A stretch of DNA of 10,910 bases from an uncultured Eubacteriales bacterium (GTDB taxonomy: Bacteria; Bacillota; Clostridia; Monoglobales; Monoglobaceae), in NCBI GenBank assembly GCA_900552305.1, contig URZD01000059.1, positions 1-10,910 on the forward strand, read 5' to 3'. Each line of letters opens with the position of its first letter. Within the stretch, counting starts at the first letter, position 1. Below, piece by piece: positions 1 through 7,246 of this stretch. The notes below the pieces were generated by a model, which was not told the DNA's origin, did no database searches, and saw only the letters and a program-made list of their open reading frames with translations. The position numbers and the translations under genes are program-made.

Positions 1-262
1 CCATGCCGCCGTTGGGCATGGAGAACGGGTTGTGGCAGAACTCCAGCTCGCCGGACTCCTCGCCGATCTCGTACATCGGGAAGTCGACGATCCAGCAAAA
101 TTCGTACCGTTCCTTGTCCATGTGGCCCGGCACGGCCATGCCGAGCTTCGTGCGCAGCACGCCCGCCGTCTTCTGCGCGGCGGTCTTTTTGCCGGCCGTC
201 ACGCCGACGAAGCAGCCGGCGAAGATGGCGAGCATATTGACAAGGCTTCCGAGCAGCATCAT
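1..262 (-). CDS. Aspartyl-tRNA synthetase internal fragment fused to a short hydrophobic leader (partial, chimeric)
   Basis: The frame begins at an ATG at 262 (a second ATG follows directly) and stays open to the window edge, giving 87 residues. From about residue 23 the protein matches the catalytic region of bacterial AspRS, which charges tRNA-Asp: AGKKTAAQKTAG, then RTKLG, then YEFCWIVDFPMYE, then FCHNPFSMP. In a normal AspRS this segment lies hundreds of residues from the N-terminus. Here it is preceded only by a ~20-residue hydrophobic stretch (MMLLGSLVNMLAIFAGCFVG) that I do not recognise as AspRS. The start overlaps the upstream stop as ATGA and has a strong Shine-Dalgarno (AAAGGAGGAGG) a few bases ahead, so it looks like a real gene start of some other gene. 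Codons are much richer in third-position G/C than in the genes from 562 onward. The AspRS identity of residues 23-87 is firm; the joined architecture is probably an assembly chimera or a rearranged remnant. Confidence 0.7.
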   Translation of the reverse strand, partial: MMLLGSLVNMLAIFAGCFVGVTAGKKTAAQKTAGVLRTKLGMAVPGHMDKERYEFCWIVDFPMYEIGEESGELEFCHNPFSMPNGGM

Positions 263-468
263 TTGACCTCCTCCTTTGCGCGGCGCACGAGGTCGAGCAC
301 GGCTTCGCCGCCCATCATCAGTCCGCCGCACATCAGCCTGCCGAGAGCCGCCGTACCGAGCGGAAGCGCACCCTGAAAATCTGCGGCTTGCTGCACCGTG
401 TCACGCGCGTTCAGCGCATAAATTCTTATATACCCGTTGTTTGTTACTGCTTTTGTAAGTTTATCCAT
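259..468 (-). CDS. hslO: Truncated Hsp33 (redox chaperone) N-terminus joined to an unrelated tail
   Basis: This encodes 69 residues. Residues 1-53 (MDKLTKAVTNNGYIRIYALN onward, through TAALGRLMCGGLMMG) match the start of Hsp33, the cytoplasmic redox-activated holdase chaperone. Full-length Hsp33 is about 290 residues, with a C-terminal four-cysteine zinc redox switch. Here homology stops near position 310 and is replaced by 16 residues (GEAVLDLVRRAKEEVK) of different base composition, ending in a TGA that overlaps the next start. The substrate-binding core and the whole zinc switch are absent, so this product could not work as Hsp33. The start is well supported by GGAGGA at 476-481, seven bases before the ATG. 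The upstream part has the same codon character as the rest of the window; the tail does not. I found no continuation of Hsp33 in the other minus-strand frames, so a simple frameshift does not explain it. An assembly junction is the leading explanation. Confidence 0.75.
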   Translation of the reverse strand: MDKLTKAVTNNGYIRIYALNARDTVQQAADFQGALPLGTAALGRLMCGGLMMGGEAVLDLVRRAKEEVK

Positions 469-491
469 ATATTCGTCCTCCGTGTTATACG

Positions 492-526
492 AAAAATCGG
501 CTCATTTCCGCAATGAGCCGATTTTT
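492..526 (-). terminator. Rho-independent terminator of the cold-shock gene
   Basis: A perfect 15-bp inverted repeat (arms 492-506 and 512-526, loop 507-511) has a GC-rich centre (CGGCTCATT / AATGAGCCG) and A/T runs at the outer ends, giving a T-run on both strands. It lies 35 bp past the csp stop and before the hslO-like start. It therefore ends csp transcription and could also work in the opposite direction. Confidence 0.92.
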
Positions 527-561
527 AAAAGTCATATCCGTTTATTGTTAAAATTGAAGGA

Positions 562-762
562 TTAAACGCGTTTTACGTTTGCAGCCTGCGGGCCCTTTTC
601 TCCGTCAACAACATCAAACTCAACCTCTGCGCCTTCTTCAAGCGTCTTATAGCCGTCCATGGCAATTGCCGAAAAATGAACGAATACGTCCGTACCGTTT
701 TCGCTTTCGATGAAACCGAAACCTTTCTCAGCATTAAACCATTTTACCTTACCTTTTTGCAT
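562..762 (-). CDS. csp: Cold shock protein, CspA/CspB family
   Basis: This is a 66-residue protein, the standard length for a bacterial single-domain cold shock protein. It is one OB-fold that binds single-stranded RNA and DNA and acts as an RNA chaperone in the cytoplasm. The N-terminal GKVKWFNAEKGFGFI contains the RNP1 motif (residues 13-18) and DVFVHF contains RNP2 (residues 25-30). The C-terminal GPQAANV is also typical. The ATG at 762 has a closely spaced GGAGAG at 765-770. The gene is monocistronic: it has its own strong promoter (858-886) and a perfect terminator (492-526). The ~88-nt leader suits post-transcriptional temperature control as known for csp mRNAs, but this is inference. 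The family is certain; which paralogue (A, B, C or D) cannot be told from this sequence. Confidence 0.97.
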   Translation of the reverse strand: MQKGKVKWFNAEKGFGFIESENGTDVFVHFSAIAMDGYKTLEEGAEVEFDVVDGEKGPQAANVKRV

Positions 763-781
763 ATCTCTCCATAGCCTTTCC

Positions 782-818
782 GCTCACGCATAATAAATTT
801 TTTTGCCTGTCCGTGAGC
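782..818 (-). promoter_or_regulatory. Stem-loop in the csp 5' leader (candidate temperature-responsive element)
   Basis: A 7-bp inverted repeat (GCTCACG at 782-788 and CGTGAGC at 812-818) encloses a 23-nt A/U-rich loop. It lies inside the predicted untranslated leader, about 20 nt before the csp start codon. Long structured leaders control csp mRNA stability and translation in E. coli cspA. The arms are short, so function here is only suggested. Confidence 0.35.
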
Positions 819-857
819 TGACATTTTTAAGTACAACCGAATTTCGACTGCCTTATT

Positions 858-886
858 AGTATAACATATTAACCAATATATGTCAA
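858..886 (-). promoter_or_regulatory. Sigma-A promoter of the cold-shock gene
   Basis: On the minus strand the -35 box is TTGACA (881-886, perfect) and the -10 box is TATACT (858-863), with a 17-bp spacer and a TG extended -10. A very A/T-rich tract directly upstream (about 887-920) could act as an UP element. The predicted start of transcription is near 851, giving a leader of ~88 nt. Confidence 0.88.
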
Positions 887-1015
887 TGAATTTTTCAAAT
901 TTTTAATCTGTAATTTATTCAAAATCTACCCGAATATTACTTTTTTGACAAAGTTATTTAAAAATAGTGTTTATTCGACGCCCTGCTTGTGCCGCGTTTT
1001 TTCCGATTTAAGCTA

Positions 1016-2212
1016 TCATGCGTTGTCCCCGGCGGCTCTGATAAACCGTCCGCCGACCGCAAGGGTTACGATAAGCAGCGCCGGGAATATTATCCCCACA
1101 AGAAGTCCCGACTTCAAATCGCCGCCGAATACGGACGACACAAAGCCGATAATGGTCGGGCCGCTTGTGCAGCCCAAATCCCCCGCCACGGCAAGCATAG
1201 CAAACAGCGCGCTGCCGCCGTTTTTGCACGTCTTTGCGGCAAGGCTTATCATGCCGGGCCACATAATGCCGACCGAGAATCCGCAGAGACCGCAGCCCGC
1301 AAGCGCCATAAATTTCACAGGCGAAAGCGCCGCTATCAGGTATGCCGCCACGCAAACGGCGGAGCATACTCCTATATAGTACGAAAGCCGCACCTTTCTG
1401 CTTATAACCGGGTATATAAATCTTGACGCAGCCATCATAACCGCAAACATACAAGGCCCCAAAATGTCGCCGACCGCCTTGGAGATTCCGAGAGTACTCT
1501 CCGCAAACGCCGACGCCCACTGGCTCATACCTACCTCTGACGCGCCGCCGCACAGCATTCCGACAAAGAACAGCCAGAATATTCCGCTTTTAAAAAGAAC
1601 GGCGGGCGAGGTTTTATCCTCGTCCGGGATTTCGTTAATCGGCACATTTGCAAAATAGAACATATTTAAAAGCGGAATCACGCTCCACAAAAGCGTCAGC
1701 GTTCTCCAGCTCCCGCGTCCGAATACAGCCAAAAAAAGCGTTGACAAAAGGATTACCAGTATAGAGCCGATCGAGAACATCGCATGAAGAATACTCATTG
1801 ACGCCGCCTTGTTATCAGACGGACAGCTTTCGATAATCGGACTTACCAAGACCTCCAAAAGACCGCCGCCTATCGAATACAGTATAACCGCGCCAACCAG
1901 CCCCGCATACGTGTTTTCAAGCAGAGCGGGAAGCGTTCCCAATGCGGTAAAGCCGAGGAATATCCCCAAATGTGCAATGATTGCCGACTTTCTGTAGCCG
2001 ACTCTGTTTACAAGCGGCATTGCCGAAAGGTCGGTTATAAACTGCACGACAAAATTTATCGTGATAAGCAGAGTTATTTTGTCAAGCGATATTCCGTAGT
2101 CCTTTTCAAAGGTGGTAAAAAGCAACGGCAAAAACACGCAAACCGCCGCCTGACACACATATCCGACATAGCACGCTGCGCGCGTATGTCGGTAATCGTT
2201 TTTAATACTCAT
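1016..2212 (-). CDS. Major facilitator superfamily (MFS) transporter
   Basis: This 398-residue integral membrane protein has about 12 hydrophobic segments, the usual length and layout for an MFS permease (two six-helix halves joined by a central loop near residues 190-205, rich in D/E/K). The loop after helix 2 carries NRVGYRKS (residues 69-76), a form of the MFS signature GxxxDRxGRR. The sequence resembles sugar or fucose-permease-like MFS members in general character, but no substrate can be assigned. The ATG at 2212 lies 10 bp after the stop of the DUF1015 gene, so it is the last gene of the ruvA-ruvB-metG-DUF1015 transcript. No clear terminator follows; the next 130 bp lead into the csp promoter. 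Proton- or sodium-coupled import or export are both possible. Confidence 0.88.
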   Translation of the reverse strand: MSIKNDYRHTRAACYVGYVCQAAVCVFLPLLFTTFEKDYGISLDKITLLITINFVVQFITDLSAMPLVNRVGYRKSAIIAHLGIFLGFTALGTLPALLENTYAGLVGAVILYSIGGGLLEVLVSPIIESCPSDNKAASMSILHAMFSIGSILVILLSTLFLAVFGRGSWRTLTLLWSVIPLLNMFYFANVPINEIPDEDKTSPAVLFKSGIFWLFFVGMLCGGASEVGMSQWASAFAESTLGISKAVGDILGPCMFAVMMAASRFIYPVISRKVRLSYYIGVCSAVCVAAYLIAALSPVKFMALAGCGLCGFSVGIMWPGMISLAAKTCKNGGSALFAMLAVAGDLGCTSGPTIIGFVSSVFGGDLKSGLLVGIIFPALLIVTLAVGGRFIRAAGDNA

Positions 2213-2222
2213 ATCTAGCCTC

Positions 2223-3419
2223 TTACTTTATTTTCTTTGCTTCAAGATAGAAACGCTTTTCGTTCGCCTCGCCCATGGAAAATGTTTTCCGCGGCAGCGC
2301 GCCGTCCTTTATAACCGTTTCAAAAAGCTCGTTCTTGCTCGGCGCGGGCAGAAGGAATCCGACCGCGTTTTCCTCCCTTGCAAGCCGTCTTACCTCGTCA
2401 CCGCCGTGTATGTAGTCAACCTGCCACCCCATGCTGTCGATAAATTTCTGGAGCGTGCCGACGGTGAGATTTGACGGAGGATTTGTCACATAGATTTCGC
2501 CTTCGGTTTCGCCTTGTACATAGCATATCCGCTGCGCTCCGTCCGCGGCGGTTTCCGAAGTCTTATAAAAGCCTTTCAGCTTTTCAAGAGCGTCTGCAAG
2601 CGTCACGCCGAAAACGGCTCTGTGTATCGGCTCAAATTCAAGAGCGCCGTCGTGAATATTCTCTATCTCCGTAAGGCAGTACCTTGCGGGGTGAGAGCCG
2701 CGCTCCGCAGCGCCAAGCCCGCACTTAAGATTTTCCCAGCAGGTTTTTGCCGTTGCAAGAGAATGGTTTCCGTCGCCCACAGCGTACGCAAGACCGTCCT
2801 TTGCAGTTCCTGCATAGCTGTCCAAAAGTCCGATTACCTCATCAGCGTTTTGGATAAGCCAGCCTTCAAGATGGCCGCCGCCCTCCATAAGCTCAAAATC
2901 GTACAGCTTTTCGCCGCGGACAACAGCCGAAAATACCGCGTCCTTCTCGTCATTGATAAGCAGAATCGCGTGCGGCAGTTCCAGCGGCGCATTCTCGCGG
3001 ATTTTTACGCGCGGAGGTATTCTTTCAAGCACCGTTCCCTCGGTCGCGCGGATTGCGCTGTGCGAGCCTTTTGAGAAATCGTATTCCTCCAAATCCGCCG
3101 CGCCGATTATGCCGCGGCGGCGTCTTTCGCCCGAAAGAGTTCTTTCAATATATATAAGGCAATTTTTGTATTCCTTGAATACTCCGTCCGCGATGTATTT
3201 ATCCATAGTACGGTTGATTTCCGAAATCCGCTTTTCGCCCTCCGACAAAAATGCCTCGGGGTATATTATGTTAAGGCTTGACGGAGCGCCGCCTACATTT
3301 TTCTTTACACGCTCCCAGTAGCTCGGCTGCGACGTGTACTGGTCACAGGCAACCACGCTCCATTTTTCAAGCTCTGTTTTGTGCGGCAAAAGTATATCCG
3401 CCTTGTTAAAAATACTCAT
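2223..3419 (-). CDS. DUF1015 family protein (function unknown)
   Basis: This is a soluble, roughly 398-residue protein covering the length of the DUF1015 family (Pfam PF06245). Diagnostic stretches are VVACDQYTSQPSYW near residues 22-35, the region IRATEGTVLERIPPR then LPHAILLIND (about 123-157), and AVGDGNHSLATAK (about 213-225). The latter motif is a hallmark of the family and suggests a binding or catalytic site. I chose the ATG at 3419 because AAAGGTGA (3425-3432) lies five bases upstream; a GTG at 3428 would add three residues but overlaps that ribosome binding site. It starts 14 bp after the metG stop and ends 10 bp before the MFS start, so it is translated within the same operon. The family has no function I can state with confidence. 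The pairing with a transporter hints at small-molecule metabolism, but this is inference. Confidence 0.92.
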   Translation of the reverse strand: MSIFNKADILLPHKTELEKWSVVACDQYTSQPSYWERVKKNVGGAPSSLNIIYPEAFLSEGEKRISEINRTMDKYIADGVFKEYKNCLIYIERTLSGERRRRGIIGAADLEEYDFSKGSHSAIRATEGTVLERIPPRVKIRENAPLELPHAILLINDEKDAVFSAVVRGEKLYDFELMEGGGHLEGWLIQNADEVIGLLDSYAGTAKDGLAYAVGDGNHSLATAKTCWENLKCGLGAAERGSHPARYCLTEIENIHDGALEFEPIHRAVFGVTLADALEKLKGFYKTSETAADGAQRICYVQGETEGEIYVTNPPSNLTVGTLQKFIDSMGWQVDYIHGGDEVRRLAREENAVGFLLPAPSKNELFETVIKDGALPRKTFSMGEANEKRFYLEAKKIK

Positions 3420-3433
3420 ACTGTTCACCTTTA

Positions 3434-5362
3434 TTAAACAATCTGCGCTCCGCTTTGTATATCGCCCGCAACCGTTGTCAAAACCAAGTCGCCTTTGTAC
3501 TCCGCACTGAGTATCATTCCGTGCGATTCAAGCCCCATCATCTTCCTTACCGGGAGGTTTGCGATAAACAGCACGTTCTTGCCGACAAGCTCTTCCGGCT
3601 TGTAATACTTCGCGATACCCGAAAGAATCTGACGCGTTTCGCTGCCCGTTTCTATCGTAAAGCGGAGCAGTTTGTTGGACTTAGGCACCGGCTCACATTC
3701 CAAAACCTTGCCGACCCTTATATCAAGCTCCAAAAACTTCTCAAAGTCGATTTCGCCCTTGAACGGCTCAAGCTCGATTGCGGGTTTAGCCTTTGCCGCG
3801 TTCTCTTTCTCGATTTCCGCAAGCATTTTTTCCGAATCGATACGCGCGAACAACAGCGCCGCCTCGCCGACCTTTACGCCGGCAGTCAGTCCGCCGAAGC
3901 CGTTCAGCTCGTCAAGAGCCGCATTTTTAATACCGAGCGCCGCCGCGAGCTTTTCGCTTGTTTCGGGTATAAACGACGTCAAAAGGGATGAAATCTGACG
4001 GAGCGACTCCGCAAGATTATACATAACCGTTTTCAGAACGCCGCGCTTTGATTCGTCCTTTGCAAGCGCCCACGGCATCGTTTCGTCAATATACTTGTTT
4101 GCGCGGTTTGCAATGCTCCATATCGCGCCGAGCGCATCGGACGTTTTGTACTCGTCCATAAGGCGTACGGTGTCCGCCTTCGCCTTCTCGCACACGGCCG
4201 CCAAATCCGCGTCGAATTCGGTTGCCGTTTCCCTTGCGGGGATTATGCCGTCAAAATACTTGTTTATCATTGCAACCGTTCTGTTTGCAAGGTTGCCGAG
4301 CGTATTTGCCAAATCCGCGTTGTAGGTCGAAATGATTTTTTCGTAGGTTATCGTTCCGTCCTGAGCGTACGGCATTTCGCGGAGCAGGTAGTAGCGCACC
4401 GCGTCAACTCCGAACAGCTTTACAAGGTCGTCGGCATAGATTACGTTTCCGAGCGACTTGCTCATTTTGCTCTCGCCGTTTAACAGCCACGGATGACCGA
4501 AAACCTTTTTCGGCAACGGCTCGCCGAGAGCCATGAGTATAATCGGCCAGTAGATGGTGTGGAATCTTAAAATATCCTTTCCTATTATATGCACATCCGC
4601 GGGCCAGTATTTTTTGTAAAGCTCGCCCTTTTCCTCCGGAGTGTAGCCGAGCGCGGTGATATAGTTGGTCAGCGCGTCAAGCCATACATAAACAACGTGC
4701 TTTTTGTCAAAGCTGACCGGAACGCCCCAGTTAAACGTGCTTCTCGATACGCACAAATCCTGTATTCCCTGATTTATAAAGTTATTAAGCATTTCCTTCT
4801 TGCGCGACTCCGGCTGGATAAAGTCGGGGTTTTCCTCGATATACTTAACCAGTCTGTCCTGGTACTTGCTCATTTTAAAGAAGTAGGCTTCCTCGTTCTC
4901 TTTGTGTACCTCTCTGCCGCAGTCGGGGCATTTGCCGTCCACGAGCTGGGAATCCGTCCAGAACGACTCGCACGGAGTACAGTACCACCCCTCATAGGCG
5001 CTTTTGTAAATATCGCCTTGTTCATAGAGCTTGTCAAAGATTTTCTGCACAGCCGCCTCGTGATAGTCATCGGTTGTTCTGATAAACTTGTCATAGCTTG
5101 CGCCCATCAGATTCCATATATCCTTAATCTCGCCCGCAACGCCGTCGACGTACTCTTTCGGCGAAATTCCCTTTTCCTCCGCAAGCTGCTGAATTTTTTG
5201 TCCGTGCTCGTCCGTTCCGGTGAGGAAGAACACGTCATAGCCTTCGTATCTCTTAAAACGTGCTATCGCGTCCGAGAGAACTACCTCATAGGTGTTTCCG
5301 ACGTGCGGTTTCCTAGATGTATAGGCAATCGCGGTCGTCAGATAAAATTTTTTCTTCTCCAT
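3434..5362 (-). CDS. metG: Methionyl-tRNA synthetase
   Basis: This 642-residue class I aminoacyl-tRNA synthetase attaches methionine to initiator and elongator tRNA-Met. It starts KKKFYLTTAIAYTSRKPHVG, where HVGN (residues 20-23) is the HIGH-type ATP-binding motif. The KMSKS loop is at 299-303. A single zinc knuckle has four cysteines (C128, C131, C145, C148). An anticodon-binding helical domain follows (about 345-510). After a charged linker, the C-terminal ~105 residues (from about 537) form a fused OB-fold tRNA-binding domain (ELDIRVGKV, then NKLLRF, then MMGLESHGMILSA), which also mediates dimerisation in this class. Length and order are normal for Clostridia. The ATG at 5362 has AAAGGG about ten bases upstream. 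It lies 51 bp after ruvB in the same direction. Minor oddity: SRKPH replaces the usual SGKPH just before the ATP motif. Confidence 0.98.
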   Translation of the reverse strand: MEKKKFYLTTAIAYTSRKPHVGNTYEVVLSDAIARFKRYEGYDVFFLTGTDEHGQKIQQLAEEKGISPKEYVDGVAGEIKDIWNLMGASYDKFIRTTDDYHEAAVQKIFDKLYEQGDIYKSAYEGWYCTPCESFWTDSQLVDGKCPDCGREVHKENEEAYFFKMSKYQDRLVKYIEENPDFIQPESRKKEMLNNFINQGIQDLCVSRSTFNWGVPVSFDKKHVVYVWLDALTNYITALGYTPEEKGELYKKYWPADVHIIGKDILRFHTIYWPIILMALGEPLPKKVFGHPWLLNGESKMSKSLGNVIYADDLVKLFGVDAVRYYLLREMPYAQDGTITYEKIISTYNADLANTLGNLANRTVAMINKYFDGIIPARETATEFDADLAAVCEKAKADTVRLMDEYKTSDALGAIWSIANRANKYIDETMPWALAKDESKRGVLKTVMYNLAESLRQISSLLTSFIPETSEKLAAALGIKNAALDELNGFGGLTAGVKVGEAALLFARIDSEKMLAEIEKENAAKAKPAIELEPFKGEIDFEKFLELDIRVGKVLECEPVPKSNKLLRFTIETGSETRQILSGIAKYYKPEELVGKNVLFIANLPVRKMMGLESHGMILSAEYKGDLVLTTVAGDIQSGAQIV

Positions 5363-5413
5363 TTATAATCAACCCTTTCGTCTGATATTTTCGCTGTTAT
5401 ATGGTATACGGCG

Positions 5414-6469
5414 TCACTCGCCGTCGGTATCGTCCCACAGTGAAATTTGCGGATTTTGCCGTTCTTCGCCGAACGGAACGCCGAAATGCTCGTATGCAAG
5501 CCTTGTGACAACCCTGCCGCGCGGAGTGCGGTTTATAAAACCGATTTGCATAAGGTACGGCTCGTAAACATCTTCAATCGTGTCGCTTTCCTCGCCGATT
5601 GTTGCCGCAAGCGTGTCAAGTCCGACGGGACCGCCGCCGTAGTGGTCGATGACCGTCATGATCATGCGTTTGTCGGTCGCGTCAAGTCCGAGTCTGTCAA
5701 CCTCCAGCATACAAAGAGCCTCGTTTGCAACCCTTTCGTCTATCACGCCGTCGGCCTTCACCTCAGCAAAGTCACGGACGCGTTTTAAAAGCCTGTTTGC
5801 AATTCGCGGAGTGCCGCGCGACCTTGACGCTATCTCGCCCGCGCCGCCGTCCGTAATATCAACGCCGAGTATTCCCGCCGAACGCTTAATTATAAGGCTG
5901 AGTTCCTCCTTGGTGTACATTTCAAGGCGGCTTATCACGCCAAAACGGTCCCTGAGCGGCGCGGTAAGGGCGCCCGCCTTTGTCGTTGCGCCAATCAGCG
6001 TAAACCGCGGCAAATCAAGTCGTATCGACCGCGCGGACGGACCCTTTCCTATAATAATGTCAAGCGCGTAGTCCTCCATTGCGGGGTATAGAACCTCCTC
6101 AACGCTTCGGCTCAGCCTGTGTATCTCGTCCACGAATAAAATGTCGTTTTCCGACAGGTTGGTAAGGAGCGCCGCAAGGTCGCCCTGCTTTTCAATCGCG
6201 GGGCCGGACGTTATTCTGATGCTTACGCCCATCTCGTTTGCGATTATCCCCGCAAGCGTGGTTTTGCCCAGTCCGGGCGGACCGTAAAGCAGAACATGGT
6301 CAAGCGGCTCGCCGCGTTTTTTCGCTGCGTCGATAAAGATTTTCAGGTTTTCCTTCGCCTTTGTCTGACCTATATATTCGTCAAGAGTTTTCGGTCTTAA
6401 GCTGTATTCAATTTCGCTGTCCCCGTTAATTTCACCCGAGGTAATAATTCTGTTTTCAAAATCGTCCAT
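5414..6469 (-). CDS. ruvB: Holliday junction branch migration ATPase RuvB
   Basis: This is a 351-residue AAA+ motor that assembles as hexamers on either side of a RuvA-bound Holliday junction and pumps DNA to move the branch point during recombinational repair. Visible motifs, in order: the N-terminal LRPKTLDEYIGQ; Walker A GPPGLGKTT (residues 63-71); Walker B LFVDEIH (111-117); sensor I IGATT (159-163); the arginine-finger region APLRDRFG (170-177); sensor II RGTPRIANRLL (218-228). The C-terminal winged-helix domain contains GGPVGLDTLAA and ends with LQIGFI-like and RTPRGRV sequence. Length is normal and all key residues are present. The start lies 8 bp after the ruvA stop, indicating translational coupling. 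The usual partner nuclease gene ruvC is not adjacent in this window. Confidence 0.98.
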   Translation of the reverse strand: MDDFENRIITSGEINGDSEIEYSLRPKTLDEYIGQTKAKENLKIFIDAAKKRGEPLDHVLLYGPPGLGKTTLAGIIANEMGVSIRITSGPAIEKQGDLAALLTNLSENDILFVDEIHRLSRSVEEVLYPAMEDYALDIIIGKGPSARSIRLDLPRFTLIGATTKAGALTAPLRDRFGVISRLEMYTKEELSLIIKRSAGILGVDITDGGAGEIASRSRGTPRIANRLLKRVRDFAEVKADGVIDERVANEALCMLEVDRLGLDATDKRMIMTVIDHYGGGPVGLDTLAATIGEESDTIEDVYEPYLMQIGFINRTPRGRVVTRLAYEHFGVPFGEERQNPQISLWDDTDGE

Positions 6470-6477
6470 AAGGTTTT

Positions 6478-7083
6478 TTAACCTTTCATTAAGTTTTTCA
6501 AGCCGTATTTAACCATTTCCTCAACCGTGCCGCAGGCGCCGGCAAGCGCCGCCGCAGCCTCCTGCCTTGAATATCCCAAAACCGTGAGCGCCGCCACAGC
6601 CTCGTCAAGCTCGCCGTTTCCGCCGTGGTATACGTCAACGACCTCCTCGGTCGGCATTCCTTCAAGGTCAACGCCGCGGAATTTATCTTTCAGCTCAAGC
6701 ACGATGCGCTCCGCGCCCTTTGCGCCCAGTCCCGGTGTGTTCTTCGCTATGTATTTGCTGTCGTTCGTCACAACGCAAAGCGCAAACTTTGACGGGGATA
6801 TGTTGGAAAGCAGCGCAATCGCCGTCTTTGCACCGACACGCGACACTCCGATTATCATTTCAAACAGGTCAAGCTCGTCCCCTGTCGCAAAGCCGTAAAG
6901 GTCGAATATATCCGATGATGCTTTGAAATTCGTGTATGTAAAGAGTTTTGCTTCGCTGCCGCAGTCGCCTATCGCGTCAAGCGTTCGCGTACTCGCGTAC
7001 AGTTTGTAACCCACGCCGCCCGCGTCAATCACCGCAAACGTGCTTGTTTTCACTGCAACTTTGCCCGAAATATAATAAAACAC
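6478..7083 (-). CDS. ruvA: Holliday junction branch migration subunit RuvA
   Basis: RuvA binds four-way DNA junctions as a tetramer and loads RuvB. I place the start at the GTG at 7083, because it gives the standard N-terminus (FYYISGKVA) and has GGAGGG at 7093-7098, nine bases upstream; an ATG at 7116 would add an atypical 11-residue extension. The product is 201 residues, the usual size. An N-terminal OB-fold ends in DLYGF (about 61-65). Two helix-hairpin-helix motifs follow (IIGVSRVGAKTAIALL, about 77-92, and TPGLGAKGAERIVLELKDK, about 116-134). A flexible linker leads to the C-terminal RuvB-binding domain (about 155-200; ELDEAVAALTVLGYSRQEA). One oddity: the acidic-pin region reads SSD where the E. 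coli protein, as I recall it, has RED. It is the first gene of a five-gene minus-strand operon. Confidence 0.96.
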   Translation of the reverse strand: MFYYISGKVAVKTSTFAVIDAGGVGYKLYASTRTLDAIGDCGSEAKLFTYTNFKASSDIFDLYGFATGDELDLFEMIIGVSRVGAKTAIALLSNISPSKFALCVVTNDSKYIAKNTPGLGAKGAERIVLELKDKFRGVDLEGMPTEEVVDVYHGGNGELDEAVAALTVLGYSRQEAAAALAGACGTVEEMVKYGLKNLMKG

Positions 7084-7126
7084 CGCCAAAGACCCTCCAA
7101 AAACAAATAATAACACATATAAAAAC

Positions 7127-7155
7127 AGTATACCATTATTTAACGGAAATTACAA
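7127..7155 (-). promoter_or_regulatory. Sigma-A promoter of the ruvA-ruvB-metG-DUF1015-MFS operon
   Basis: On the minus strand, TTGTAA (7150-7155) is 17 bp from TATACT (7127-7132), and a TG just before the -10 box makes an extended -10. Transcription would begin near 7120, giving a leader of about 37 nt before the GTG of ruvA. No SOS (LexA/DinR) box is evident to me in the spacer. Confidence 0.7.
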
Positions 7156-7179
7156 GCCAATTATTAAAAATAATTCGGA

Positions 7180-7208
7180 TTTACGGATAAAATCGGTTGC
7201 CGGATAAT
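7180..7208 (+). promoter_or_regulatory. Possible promoter of spoIIP
   Basis: TTTACG (7180-7185) and GATAAT (7203-7208) are separated by 17 bp, a moderate match to the sigma-A consensus, ahead of the spoIIP ribosome binding site (GGAAGGA, 7232-7238). In Bacillus, spoIIP is read by the mother-cell factor sigma-E. I did not see a clear sigma-E match, so the true promoter is uncertain. Confidence 0.35.
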
Positions 7209-7246
7209 ATATATAGTAACAGTGATAAACGGGAAGGATAAAGGCT

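Noticed and set aside
200..262. The hydrophobic leader (MMLLGSLVNMLAIFAGCFVG) as a DUF554 membrane protein start
   Set aside because: It resembles the first ~20 residues of that family in hydrophobic pattern, but the stretch is too short for a safe family call.
259..330. Simple frameshift in hslO
   Set aside because: None of the other minus-strand frames past position 310 shows continuing Hsp33 sequence, so one indel does not explain the break.
887..1015. Terminator after the MFS gene
   Set aside because: I looked for a stem followed by a T-run on the minus strand and found only 3-bp pairings.
7083..7116. Longer RuvA starting at the ATG at 7116
   Set aside because: It adds 11 atypical residues and would begin upstream of the good GGAGGG site that serves the GTG at 7083.
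7084..7246. Sigma-E promoter for spoIIP
   Set aside because: Expected from Bacillus biology, but I could not find a convincing -10/-35 pair for that factor in the divergent spacer.
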